Positions 10,321 to 19,252 of a stretch of DNA of 38,305 bases are shown here, piece by piece. The stretch spans positions 1-38,305 of the forward strand of contig JAIRSC010000035.1 in the NCBI GenBank assembly GCA_031255645.1, in the 5' to 3' direction. Every line of letters starts with the position of its first letter. The first letter of the stretch is position 1. A program made the position numbers and the translations under genes. The DNA is from Treponema sp. (GTDB taxonomy: Bacteria; Spirochaetota; Spirochaetia; Treponematales; Breznakiellaceae). The notes under the pieces were generated by a model. That model made no database searches, had not been told where the DNA came from, and worked only from the letters and a program-made list of their open reading frames with translations.

Positions 10321-11880
10321 GTGCCGAAACTCTGTCTGTGCCTTACCGCCAAAACCCTCGAACAGGATCTGCAAATTCTCGACGAGTACCGCAAATACGC
10401 CGATCTTGCCGAGCTGCGGGTAGACTGCCTCGATCCCGACGAACGTTTTTTGATACGGAGCTTTCCCGAAAAGGCCGGGATTCCGGTGATTCTTACGGTA
10501 CGCAGAAAAATTGACGGCGGTTTTTTTGAAAACGGCGAGGGCGCAAGGGTTACGCTCCTTTCCAAAGGCCTTGCCTTTGCCGAGGTGGACAGGCGGCGGA
10601 ACTTCGCCTATGTCGACATCGAGGAAGATCTCGAAGTGCCCGGCCTTGAAGAAGCCGTCCGTACCTTCGGGACAAGAATCATTCGTTCCTACCACAACGT
10701 CGAAAACGCGGACGACGACATAGCGGGAAAAATCAAAGCGCTTCACAGGGCGGGGGACGAAATCGTAAAAGTCGCCGTAACTCCCCGTACCCTGGAAGAC
10801 GTGGTAAAACTTTACCGCGCCGCCAGGGGAAGCAGGGATATCGAAAAGATTCTGCTTTGCATGGGGCCTTTCGGCGCGAACACGAGGATACTGGCGGCGA
10901 AGCTCGGATCGTACCTGAGTTACTGTTCGGTTCCCGGCATGGAAGCCGCCCCGGGCCAGCTTGATCCCAGGGAACTTACCGAGCTGTACCGCTTTAGGGA
11001 AATCAAAAAATCGACCCGCGTTTTCGGCCTTGCCGGGTTTCCGCTTATAAGCAGCTACAGCCCCCTTGTCTTCAATACCGCGTTCAGTCACGAAAAAATC
11101 GACGCCGTCTATCTGCCCTTTCCGTCGGACAACCTGAAAAGTTTTTTGCGTTTGGCGGAAGAAATAGGATTTGCCGGAGCGGCCATAACCATTCCGTATA
11201 AAGAAGAAGTTATCCCCCTGCTCCAGGACAGTTCCGGGGATGTAAAGGAAATCGGGGCCTGCAACACCCTGGTTCGTTCCAAACCGGGAAACGGATGGAT
11301 CGGCCACAACACCGACACGCTGGGTTTTTCCGGTTCCCTGCTTTCCTTTATCGGAAAGAAAAATTTTCGCGGCCTTGGCGTTACGGTGCTTGGGGCGGGA
11401 GGCGCCGCCGGGGCCGTGGTTTCGGAAACGCACAGGCTCGGGGGCAAGTGCCTTATCCTCAACCGCAATCCGGCCAGGGCGAAAGAGCTTGCCGCTCCGT
11501 ACCGCTTTAACTGGGGCGGACTCGACGGACAGGGACTTGACATGATGGACAGGTATTCCGACATCATAGTACAGACTACGCCGGCGGGAATGTTCCCGGA
11601 TATTGACGCCGAACCGTTCCCGCTTTACCATTTTACCGGCAGGGAAACGGTAATGGACTTAATCTACCGGCCGGCCAAAACCGCTTTTCTCAAGCGGGCG
11701 GAAAAAGCGGGCTGCAGGACGCTGAACGGTTTCGACATGCTTATACGGCAGGCAATGTCCCAGTATCAGCTTTTTCTGGGCAGGGATTTTCCCGTGGAAC
11801 TGACGCCGAAGCTTGAACGGATCGCCAAACGCTGCGAGGACCAGGACGGCGGCAAAGCGGCTTATAAAACCGCCCAATGA
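10321..11880 (+). CDS. aroDE: Bifunctional type I 3-dehydroquinate dehydratase / shikimate dehydrogenase
   Basis: AroD half: ELRVDCLDPDE, RSYHNVENADDDI, KVAVTPRTLEDV. AroE half: GFPLISSYSPLVFNTAF, ITIPYKEEVIP, GHNTDTLGF, VLGAGGAAGAV. GTG start at 10321. Confidence 0.92.
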   Translation: MPKLCLCLTAKTLEQDLQILDEYRKYADLAELRVDCLDPDERFLIRSFPEKAGIPVILTVRRKIDGGFFENGEGARVTLLSKGLAFAEVDRRRNFAYVDIEEDLEVPGLEEAVRTFGTRIIRSYHNVENADDDIAGKIKALHRAGDEIVKVAVTPRTLEDVVKLYRAARGSRDIEKILLCMGPFGANTRILAAKLGSYLSYCSVPGMEAAPGQLDPRELTELYRFREIKKSTRVFGLAGFPLISSYSPLVFNTAFSHEKIDAVYLPFPSDNLKSFLRLAEEIGFAGAAITIPYKEEVIPLLQDSSGDVKEIGACNTLVRSKPGNGWIGHNTDTLGFSGSLLSFIGKKNFRGLGVTVLGAGGAAGAVVSETHRLGGKCLILNRNPARAKELAAPYRFNWGGLDGQGLDMMDRYSDIIVQTTPAGMFPDIDAEPFPLYHFTGRETVMDLIYRPAKTAFLKRAEKAGCRTLNGFDMLIRQAMSQYQLFLGRDFPVELTPKLERIAKRCEDQDGGKAAYKTAQ

Positions 11881-11884
11881 GCCT

Positions 11885-11946
11885 CCCCGCCACAAGCCCG
11901 CAAACAGCGGTTTGCGGCGGGGTATCAAACCCCACTGTGAATGAGC
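11885..11946 (+). promoter_or_regulatory. Candidate structured 5' leader (hairpins plus conserved tail), shared with the pckG leader
   Basis: CCCCGCC 11885-11891 / GGCGGGG 11916-11922; inner CCGCAAA/TTTGCGG; then GGGGT 11919-11923 / ACCCC 11929-11933; tail ACTGTGAATGA. Confidence 0.6.
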
Positions 11947-11965
11947 CAAGATCAAAGGAGAACGC

Positions 11966-12520
11966 ATGACCGAAGAATCCAGAGAAATCGCCGGCAGGGT
12001 AAAAGCGCTTAGGGAAATCGCGGAAATTCCGCCTGAAGAATTCGCCGCGGAACTGGGCTTTAAAAACGACGAATACCGGAGCTGGGAAAGCGGCGAAGTC
12101 GAGTTCCCAATCGGATCGCTTGTGGAAATAGCGGCGCGCTTTAAGGTCGATCTTACGGAACTTGTTACCGGAAAACCGTCGCGGCTTACCGGGTACTGCG
12201 TTACGCGGGCCGGAAACGCCCCGGAGGTAAGCCGCAGGCCGATGTACACCTACTGGAATCTGGCCTACAAGTTCCACAACAAGAGAGCCGAGCCTTTTCT
12301 TGTGGAAGCGAATCCCGAAACGGAAAACGGACCCTTGAGCCTTAATACCCATCCGGGACATGAATTTGACTACGTACTTGAAGGACGGCTTTTTGTCTCC
12401 GTCGGCGGCCACGAGCTTGAACTTGGCCCCGGAGACTGTATTTACTACGATTCAAACGAACCTCACGGAATGAAGGCCCTTGGCGGAACGCGGGCCCGGT
12501 TTCTCGCGATGGTTTTTTAG
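11966..12520 (+). CDS. XRE-family HTH regulator with C-terminal cupin domain
   Basis: N-terminal HTH (LREIAEIPPEEFAAELGFKNDEYRSWESGEVEFP); cupin HPGHEFDYVLEGRLFVSVGGHELELGPGDCIYYDSNEPHGMKAL. Confidence 0.9.
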   Translation: MTEESREIAGRVKALREIAEIPPEEFAAELGFKNDEYRSWESGEVEFPIGSLVEIAARFKVDLTELVTGKPSRLTGYCVTRAGNAPEVSRRPMYTYWNLAYKFHNKRAEPFLVEANPETENGPLSLNTHPGHEFDYVLEGRLFVSVGGHELELGPGDCIYYDSNEPHGMKALGGTRARFLAMVF

Positions 12521-12549
12521 GGCAAAAGACGCCCTGTTAAGGAGAACAG

Positions 12550-14328
12550 ATGGAACTTCTTGATACTTTTTTACCCCGGAAGGAATTTGATTCCTACGAG
12601 GATTTTTACAACGGTTTCTCCGTAAACGTGCCGGAACGCTTTAACTTTGCCTGGGACGTAATGGATAAACTCGCGGAAACCAAAGCGGCGGAAACGGCCC
12701 TGGTGTGGTGCGATGAAAAAGGCGCCGAAGCCGTGTTCAGTTACGGCGACATTAAGCGGCTTTCCAACCAGGCGGCCAATGTCCTTGCTGCGGCGGGAAT
12801 AAAGCGGGGCGATCCGGTTATGCTTATCCTCAAGCGTCACTGGGAATACTGGCCGATACTGCTCGCCCTTCACAAAATCGGGGCGATAGCCATTCCGGCC
12901 ACGCATCTTCTTACCGCAAAGGACATTGTGTACCGCTGCAGGGCCGCGGACATCGCCGGAATCGTCTGTGTCGACGAAGAAAAGATCATGGCCGCCGTGG
13001 ACGAGGCCGGAGAAAAATTCCGGGCCGAGGGAAAAACAATGCTCCGCTACAGGGCCTTTGTCCGATCCGTTCATTCGGCCGCCGTTTCGACGCCCGCGCC
13101 GGCGACCGTACCGGTGACCGCGCCGGCGGCCAAAACGACGGGCGTGGAAGACCGGCCCTGGGCCGATTTCAAAACGCTTATGGAAGCGGCCGGCGGCGAT
13201 TTTGAGAAACCGGCGCGGCTTCCCTCAAACGACGACATCATGCTCCTCTACTTTACGTCGGGAACGACGGGTATGCCGAAAATGGTACGCCACAACTTTG
13301 CCTATCCGCTGGGGCATATCGTTACGGCAAAATACTGGCAGCGGGTCGTCTCCGGCGGGCTTCATCTTACCGTGGCGGACACGGGCTGGGCGAAAGCGGC
13401 CTGGGGAAAAATCTACGGACAATGGCTCTGCGGAAGCGCCGTGTTCGTGTACGACTACGACCGTTTTGTGCCCCAGGCGATGCTGGAAGTGATCAGCCGC
13501 TGCCGGGTAACGACGTTCTGCGCGCCCCCGACCATTTACCGGTTTTTCATAAAGGAAGACCTGAAACAATACGATTTTTCCGCCCTCAAACACTGTTCCG
13601 TTGCCGGCGAGCCGCTTGAGCCCGAAATTTACGAACGCTTCCGGGAAGGAACCGGAATAAAGCTCCGGGAATGTTACGGGCAGACGGAACTTACCGTGGT
13701 GGTTTGTACCTATCCCTGGCTTGAGCCGAAACCCGGCTCAATGGGAAAGCCGTCGCCGGGCTACGATCTTGACCTTATCCGCGAAGACGGCTCTTCCTGC
13801 GACATGGGCGAGGAAGGCCAGCTTGTGGTTCGTACCGGCCGCCGGAAACCCTGGGGAATGTTTGGCGGCTATTACCGGGACGACGAGCTTAGCCGGAGCG
13901 TTTGGCGTGACGACGTTTACTATACCGGCGACATGGCCTGGCGCGACGAAGACGGGTATCTGTGGTTTGTAGGCCGCGCGGACGACGTGATAAAAAGTTC
14001 CGGTTACCGTATCGGGCCTTTTGAAGTGGAAAGTGCCCTGATGGAACATCCGGCCGTACTGGAATGCGCGATTACCGGCGTTCCCGATCCCGACCGGGGA
14101 AAAGCCGTCAAGGCGACGGTCGTTCTCGCGAAAAACTGGCCGCCTTCGGAGGAACTGAAAAAAGAACTGCAAAACCATGTAAAGAAAATTACCGCGCCCT
14201 ACAAATACCCGCGTATCGTGGAATTTGTCAGCGAGCTTCCCAAAACGATAAGCGGAAAGATCAGGCGGGTACAGATACGCGAGACCGACGAACAGGCCGA
14301 AACCGGCGCGGGTGGGGAGACCCGCTAA
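12550..14328 (+). CDS. AMP-forming acyl-CoA/acetyl-CoA synthetase (AMP-binding family)
   Basis: LLYFTSGTTGMPKMV, ECYGQTEL, YYTGDMAWRDEDGYLWFVGRADDVIKSSGYRIGPFEVE, PKTISGKIRR. Confidence 0.93.
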   Translation: MELLDTFLPRKEFDSYEDFYNGFSVNVPERFNFAWDVMDKLAETKAAETALVWCDEKGAEAVFSYGDIKRLSNQAANVLAAAGIKRGDPVMLILKRHWEYWPILLALHKIGAIAIPATHLLTAKDIVYRCRAADIAGIVCVDEEKIMAAVDEAGEKFRAEGKTMLRYRAFVRSVHSAAVSTPAPATVPVTAPAAKTTGVEDRPWADFKTLMEAAGGDFEKPARLPSNDDIMLLYFTSGTTGMPKMVRHNFAYPLGHIVTAKYWQRVVSGGLHLTVADTGWAKAAWGKIYGQWLCGSAVFVYDYDRFVPQAMLEVISRCRVTTFCAPPTIYRFFIKEDLKQYDFSALKHCSVAGEPLEPEIYERFREGTGIKLRECYGQTELTVVVCTYPWLEPKPGSMGKPSPGYDLDLIREDGSSCDMGEEGQLVVRTGRRKPWGMFGGYYRDDELSRSVWRDDVYYTGDMAWRDEDGYLWFVGRADDVIKSSGYRIGPFEVESALMEHPAVLECAITGVPDPDRGKAVKATVVLAKNWPPSEELKKELQNHVKKITAPYKYPRIVEFVSELPKTISGKIRRVQIRETDEQAETGAGGETR

Positions 14329-14370
14329 GAAACGCGGCCGGGCGTTTTCCAGCGTATTCCCAAGGAGGAT

Positions 14371-15705
14371 ATTATCAACAGGTATCTTACGGAAGTAACA
14401 AAAAACAACGCGATAGACCTGGAACTCTACGACAGGTTTAACGTTAAGCGGGGGCTGAGGAACGCCGACGGCACGGGGGTATTGGTAGGGCTTACCCGTA
14501 TCGGCGACGTACACGGCTATATCATCGACGAGGGAGAAAGGATTCCCGTAGACGGTAAGCTCTATTACCGGGGCATTGACGTAGAAGACCTGGTACGAAA
14601 CGCCGCCTCGGAAGGACGCTTTGGCTTTGAAGAAGCGGTGTACCTGCTCCTTTTTGGGGAGCTTCCGGCGGCGAAAAAGCTTGAGAATTTCTGCGCCCTT
14701 ATGGGAAACTCACGCGCCCTGCCGAAAAATTTCGCCGAAGACTCCATCATGAAAGCCCCGTCCAGGGACATTATGAACAAGCTTGCCCGTTCGGTGCTGA
14801 CCCTGTATTCCTACGACGAGGACCCGGAAAACCGTTCCCCGGAAAACATACTCCGCCAGTGCCTGGAACTTATCGCCCGTTTCCCGACGATTGTGGCGTA
14901 TTCCTACATGGCGAAAAAACATTACTACGATCACGAAAGCCTTATCATCCACATGCCCGAATCGGACTTGTCCAGCGCCGAAACCATACTTTCCCTTATA
15001 CGGCCGGATCAGCGCTACTCTCATCTTGAGGCGGAGATTCTCGATTTGGCCCTGATCCTTCACGCCGAACACGGCGGCGGCAACAACTCGACCTTCGCCG
15101 TCCACCTGGTTTCTTCCGCCGACACCGACACCTTTTCGGCGATTTCCGCGGGAATCGTTTCACTCAAGGGCTGCAAGCACGGCGGCGCCAACATCAAGGT
15201 AATGCGGATGATGGACGAGATCAAAAAACACGTCAAACACTGGGACAGCCGGGGGGAAGTGGCCGATTACCTTGAACTGATACTGAGGGGAGAAGCCCAC
15301 GACGGTTCGGGCCTTATTTACGGTCAGGGCCACGCCGTCTACACAAAAAGCGATCCGCGCGCGGTTCTGCTGCGGGAAAAGGCCGCTCTTCTGGCAAAGG
15401 AAAAAAAGCTTGAGGATGAATTTAACCTGTACTGTCTTATCGACGCCCTCGCCCCGGAAGTCTTCAAAAAGGTAAAAGGTTCGGACAAGGTGATCTGCGC
15501 CAACGTGGATTTTTATTCAGGATTTGTGTACAGAATGCTGGGAATCCCCGCCGATCTTTACACGCCCCTTTTTGCCGTAAGCCGGGTAGCCGGCTGGTGC
15601 GCCCACCGTCTTGAGGAAATTATCTCGGACGGCAGGATCATTCGCCCGGCCTATAAATGCGTTCAGAAACGGCTCACCTATGTCCCGCTTGCCGGGAGAG
15701 GTTAA
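14371..15705 (+). CDS. Citrate (2-methylcitrate-like) synthase; apparent AUU (14371) or AUC (14374) start
   Basis: YNVKRGLR-type N-terminus (YDRFNVKRGLRNADGTGVLVGLTRIGDVHGYIIDEG), LHAEHGGGNNSTF, GCKHGGANIKV, GQGHAVYTKSDPRA. The supplied ORF begins at an internal TTG (14482). Frame is open back to the stop at 14326-14328 with no ATG/GTG/TTG between; AAGGAGG at 14362-14368. Confidence 0.85.
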   Translation: MINRYLTEVTKNNAIDLELYDRFNVKRGLRNADGTGVLVGLTRIGDVHGYIIDEGERIPVDGKLYYRGIDVEDLVRNAASEGRFGFEEAVYLLLFGELPAAKKLENFCALMGNSRALPKNFAEDSIMKAPSRDIMNKLARSVLTLYSYDEDPENRSPENILRQCLELIARFPTIVAYSYMAKKHYYDHESLIIHMPESDLSSAETILSLIRPDQRYSHLEAEILDLALILHAEHGGGNNSTFAVHLVSSADTDTFSAISAGIVSLKGCKHGGANIKVMRMMDEIKKHVKHWDSRGEVADYLELILRGEAHDGSGLIYGQGHAVYTKSDPRAVLLREKAALLAKEKKLEDEFNLYCLIDALAPEVFKKVKGSDKVICANVDFYSGFVYRMLGIPADLYTPLFAVSRVAGWCAHRLEEIISDGRIIRPAYKCVQKRLTYVPLAGRG

Positions 15706-17402
15706 CGTTCCGGCTTCTTCCCGAAGACTCCCAGCAGTTTCCCGATAAGGCCCTGTTTCTTTTCGGGCGGCGCGGCCTTTGCCTGGTCTTTGGCGGGTTT
15801 TTCGGTTTCGCCGGGACGGGTTTTCCGGTCGTTCGGTCCCGCCGGGCCGCGCCGCCCGCCTTTGCCGCGGCCCGGCGGCCGCTGTCCGTCCCGGCCGGTT
15901 TTGCTTCCGTACTTGTCCTTATAGTAGGCCATGCGCTGGTCAAAAGAAAGTTCCGACAGCTCCGGCTGCCGGGGGCCGGAAGCCCTGCGCCGCTCGTCGG
16001 CCGGGCGTCCTTCTTCCCGTCTCGTTCCGCCCCGGACCTTTTCGGCCCGGTTTCCGGCTTCCGGGCCGGACCGCCCGCTTTCGCCGCCGCGCCGCTCACC
16101 GGGCCGTTCGCCGCGCCTTCGTTCCCCACTCCGGCTTCTCCCTTCCCCGCGGCGTCCGGCGGTCCGGCGGCCCGTTCCTCCGCCTTCTCTCCCCCCTCTT
16201 CCGCCGCCATCCCTTCCATCGCGCCTGTCGTAAGAGCCGGCGCGGATTACGCGGCCTTCGCTCTTGTCTTCGGCAAAAAGATTTTCGCCGGCGATTTGGG
16301 AAGGAATTTTTTTCCCGATATATTTTTCAATGTCGGGAAGCTCGTATACGTCCTGTTCACTCGCCAGGGTTATGGCTTTTCCGGTTTTGCCCGCCCGCGC
16401 CGTCCGTCCGATACGGTGAACGTAGTTTTCCGCTTCGACGGGAAGATCGTAATTTACCACCATGGCAAGGCTTTCAATGTCGAGGCCGCGGGCGGCTACG
16501 TCGGTAGCGGCCAAAACCCGTACCGCGCCGCTTTTTACGTCGTCGATAATCTGAAGCCGTTTCGCCTGCGGAAGATCCCCTATGATAAACTCGCAGTCTA
16601 TGCCGTTTATCTTAAGACGCCTGGCCACGATTTCCGTGTAACGTTTTGTATTACAGAAGATGATGGCGCTTTCCGGCTTTTCGCGTTCCATAATCCCCAA
16701 CAGGAGGCGCATTTTGTCGCCCGAATGGACATGGTACAAAATCTGCTCGACCTCTTCGACAGTAACCGTTTCCGGTTCTATCTCGATTTCGCGGGGATTT
16801 TTGGTGTATTCCCAGGCGAGGTTTTTTACCCAGCTGTTAAGCGTTGCGCTGAACAGCATCGTCTGGCGGCGGTCGACGGGGGGGACAACTCTTATAAGCT
16901 TGCGGAGATCGGGATAAAAACCCATGTCGAACATCCGGTCCGCTTCGTCAATGACCAGGAAGGCGATATCCATAAGGTTCATATGGCCCGATTTGTTCAG
17001 ATCCAGTACCCGTCCGGGAGTACCGACGAGTATCTGCGCGTTGTCCTTTAAAAAACGATGCTGCTGGGCATAGCCCACGCCGCCATAAAAGCTCCCCGTC
17101 TTGAAAGGAAGGTGTTTTCCCAGAACCTTGGCTTCTTCCTCAATCTGAACGGCAAGTTCCCTTGTGGGCGTCATAATAAGGGCTTTTTTTCCGCCCAAAA
17201 GGGGCTCGGTAAGGAGGCGCTGGAAAATAACGATGAGAAAGGCGGCCGTTTTGCCCGTACCCGTCTGCGACTGGACATACAGATCCTGACCACCGAAAGC
17301 GCTGGACAGAACCTGTTCCTGAACCGGCATACAGCTGCGGTAGCCGGAATCCGCGATGCCTCTTTGAAGATCCTGATGCAGGTGTAACTCGGTAAATTCC
17401 AT
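15702..17402 (-). CDS. DEAD-box ATP-dependent RNA helicase with long R/G/E-rich C-terminal tail
   Basis: SQTGTGKTAAF, PTRELAVQ, VIDEADRMFDMGF, SATL, ATDVAARGLDIESL, HRIGRTARAG. Confidence 0.95.
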   Translation of the reverse strand: MEFTELHLHQDLQRGIADSGYRSCMPVQEQVLSSAFGGQDLYVQSQTGTGKTAAFLIVIFQRLLTEPLLGGKKALIMTPTRELAVQIEEEAKVLGKHLPFKTGSFYGGVGYAQQHRFLKDNAQILVGTPGRVLDLNKSGHMNLMDIAFLVIDEADRMFDMGFYPDLRKLIRVVPPVDRRQTMLFSATLNSWVKNLAWEYTKNPREIEIEPETVTVEEVEQILYHVHSGDKMRLLLGIMEREKPESAIIFCNTKRYTEIVARRLKINGIDCEFIIGDLPQAKRLQIIDDVKSGAVRVLAATDVAARGLDIESLAMVVNYDLPVEAENYVHRIGRTARAGKTGKAITLASEQDVYELPDIEKYIGKKIPSQIAGENLFAEDKSEGRVIRAGSYDRRDGRDGGGRGGREGGGTGRRTAGRRGEGRSRSGERRRGERPGERRGGESGRSGPEAGNRAEKVRGGTRREEGRPADERRRASGPRQPELSELSFDQRMAYYKDKYGSKTGRDGQRPPGRGKGGRRGPAGPNDRKTRPGETEKPAKDQAKAAPPEKKQGLIGKLLGVFGKKPER

Positions 17403-17488
17403 AAAACTGAGTATAAGTATAACCAGTAATGGAAGAAAAAAGCAAGTACGCGCGCCGCCCCATGAAAAACGTTACCCATGGCGGGATA

Positions 17489-17518
17489 TTGGACTACACG
17501 CGAATGAAATGCTATAAT
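17489..17518 (+). promoter_or_regulatory. Candidate sigma70-type promoter TTGGAC-18-TATAAT
   Basis: TTGGAC 17489-17494, 18-nt spacer, TATAAT 17513-17518; upstream of the DJ-1/PfpI gene. Confidence 0.65.
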
Positions 17519-17521
17519 GTG

Positions 17522-17558
17522 GAGGCTTTCCCAAAAACTGGAGTTTCGGGAAAGCCTC
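17522..17558 (+). promoter_or_regulatory. Inverted repeat predicted to fold as a 5'-end mRNA hairpin
   Basis: GAGGCTTTCCC (17522-17532) and GGGAAAGCCTC (17548-17558), perfect 11-bp stem with an inner AAAC/GTTT. Confidence 0.8.
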
Positions 17559-17592
17559 TGCGAATATCCAAAAGTATTTTATGGAGGGACGT

Positions 17593-18165
17593 ATGGCAAA
17601 AAAGGCGCTTGTTTTTCTGGCCGAAGGTTTTGAGGAAGTGGAAGCCGTTACGCCGGTCGATTATCTTCGCAGGGCGGGCATAGAGGTAACCACGGCTTCC
17701 ATTACGGTTTCCAATACCGTAAAGGGCGCGAGGGGCGTTCCGGTCGTGGCCGATACCCGGCTGGAAGAACTTGCCAAAACGGGAAAGCTTTCCGCCGATG
17801 CCTGGGACGCGGTTTTTATTCCCGGCGGAATGCCCGGAGCCTCGAATCTTGCCGCCTGCCCCGAAGTCGGGAAACTTTTCAAAGAAATGGCGGGCGCCGG
17901 GAAGGTCTTCGCGGCGATCTGCGCGTCCCCGGCGGTGGTATTGGCGCCCCTGGGACTTCTTGAGGGGAAAAACTTTACCTGCTTTCCCGGTCTTGAAGGC
18001 GGCGTGAAGGGCGGGAAACATTCTTTCGAAAAGGTCGTGATTGACGGCAGCCTGATCACGAGCCGGGGGCCGGGAACCGCCGCCCTGTTCGCCTTCGCGC
18101 TTATCGAAAAGCTCGAAGGGGCCGCCGCGGCGAAAAAAATCGCCCAGGACACATTGGTTTCCTGA
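17593..18165 (+). CDS. DJ-1/PfpI family protein
   Basis: KKALVFLAEGFEEVEAVTPVDYLRRAG, VFIPGGMPGA, AAICASPAVVLAPLGLLEGK. Start at 17593 after a ggaggg SD. Confidence 0.92.
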   Translation: MAKKALVFLAEGFEEVEAVTPVDYLRRAGIEVTTASITVSNTVKGARGVPVVADTRLEELAKTGKLSADAWDAVFIPGGMPGASNLAACPEVGKLFKEMAGAGKVFAAICASPAVVLAPLGLLEGKNFTCFPGLEGGVKGGKHSFEKVVIDGSLITSRGPGTAALFAFALIEKLEGAAAAKKIAQDTLVS

Positions 18166-18189
18166 TCGGCCGCGAATCGGTATACGGAC

Positions 18190-18237
18190 GCTTGCGGGCG
18201 CGTTTTTCCCTGAAACGCCGCGCAAGCTTGTCTTTTT
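18190..18237 (+). terminator. Putative intrinsic terminator after the DJ-1/PfpI gene
   Basis: GCTTGCGGGCGCGTTT / AAACGCCGCGCAAGC imperfect stem followed by TTGTCTTTTT. Confidence 0.7.
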
Positions 18238-18265
18238 CGCCGAATCACAGTACATTGTATTCATA

Positions 18266-19252
18266 ATGCCTCTGGAACATGTGTCAACGGCGGACACAAG
18301 GCAGGTTTTCTTCCTGAAAGAGAACGAAAAAACTCTGCTAAGGGAGATTACGGCCCGTCTTGACGCGGATAATCCCGCTGAAGCGGAAATAGTCAGAGAA
18401 CGTTTCGGCTGCCTTGAATCGTTCGGAAAGACTATCGCCCTTTTCCCCCTTATCCGGAAAACCCAGATACTGCTCGGTTCGGTCCGGGACGACAGGCTGT
18501 TTATCCAGTCTCTCGTGGGGCTCGGGCCGTCTTCCAACCTTCTCCACATACCTTCCCGTATCCAGGCCGTCAGAAGCTTTCTGGTTACCAAGTTTCACGC
18601 TTTTTCCCTTTTGTCAAAACTTATTCCGGACGATCCCGAATTTAGCGGGCCGGTACAGAACGCCGTGTTTTCAATACTGTTCACGATTATGGCCGAGGAC
18701 GTGTATTTTTCGTGTATCAACGAACCGTCTTTTTCGCTGGACATGAAGCTGAACCTTGCCGAGGAACTTGTCTCGCTTTGGGACAGCGGCTCCGAGCTCG
18801 CGATGGCAAAGCATTTTCCGGCTCTGGAGGCGCTGTGGACGGCGCGGAACGATTCTCCGCCGAGTTTCGGGACCCTGGACGGAACAAGCGAAATCTTCCG
18901 CATCTCCATCGACCTGGGAGACGACTGGCATGATTTTCTTATCCACAAGCTCGCGGACGACGAAACCAAGTGGGCCCTGGACGAATTTCTGTTCGGTCTT
19001 TCCTACGAAGAGCTTATTTCGGTTCGTTCCAGACTGAAGCGTTTCGGCATTAACGCGGTTGACTTTAACGAAATCCGATCCTACCTGGGAAGACGCCCCG
19101 CCTATTCGATGGTAAGCAGTTACGATCCCAGGGAATTGTACGATTTCTATATAGACCGGAAAGAAGCCTCGCTGCTTAGAAAGCGCCTTAACGCCCCCGG
19201 CCCCTATAAAACCCTGGAAGAGATTTACCTCGAATACCGCATAAGTTTCTGA
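18266..19252 (+). CDS. Hypothetical protein (328 aa)
   Basis: Long ORF after a terminator; no family recognised by eye. Confidence 0.75.
   Translation: MPLEHVSTADTRQVFFLKENEKTLLREITARLDADNPAEAEIVRERFGCLESFGKTIALFPLIRKTQILLGSVRDDRLFIQSLVGLGPSSNLLHIPSRIQAVRSFLVTKFHAFSLLSKLIPDDPEFSGPVQNAVFSILFTIMAEDVYFSCINEPSFSLDMKLNLAEELVSLWDSGSELAMAKHFPALEALWTARNDSPPSFGTLDGTSEIFRISIDLGDDWHDFLIHKLADDETKWALDEFLFGLSYEELISVRSRLKRFGINAVDFNEIRSYLGRRPAYSMVSSYDPRELYDFYIDRKEASLLRKRLNAPGPYKTLEEIYLEYRISF

Noticed and set aside
15657-17051. 464-aa plus-strand ORF opposite the DEAD-box helicase
   Set aside because: Shadow ORF of a GC-rich gene. The minus strand carries all helicase motifs; the plus translation is low-complexity and lacks recognisable domains.
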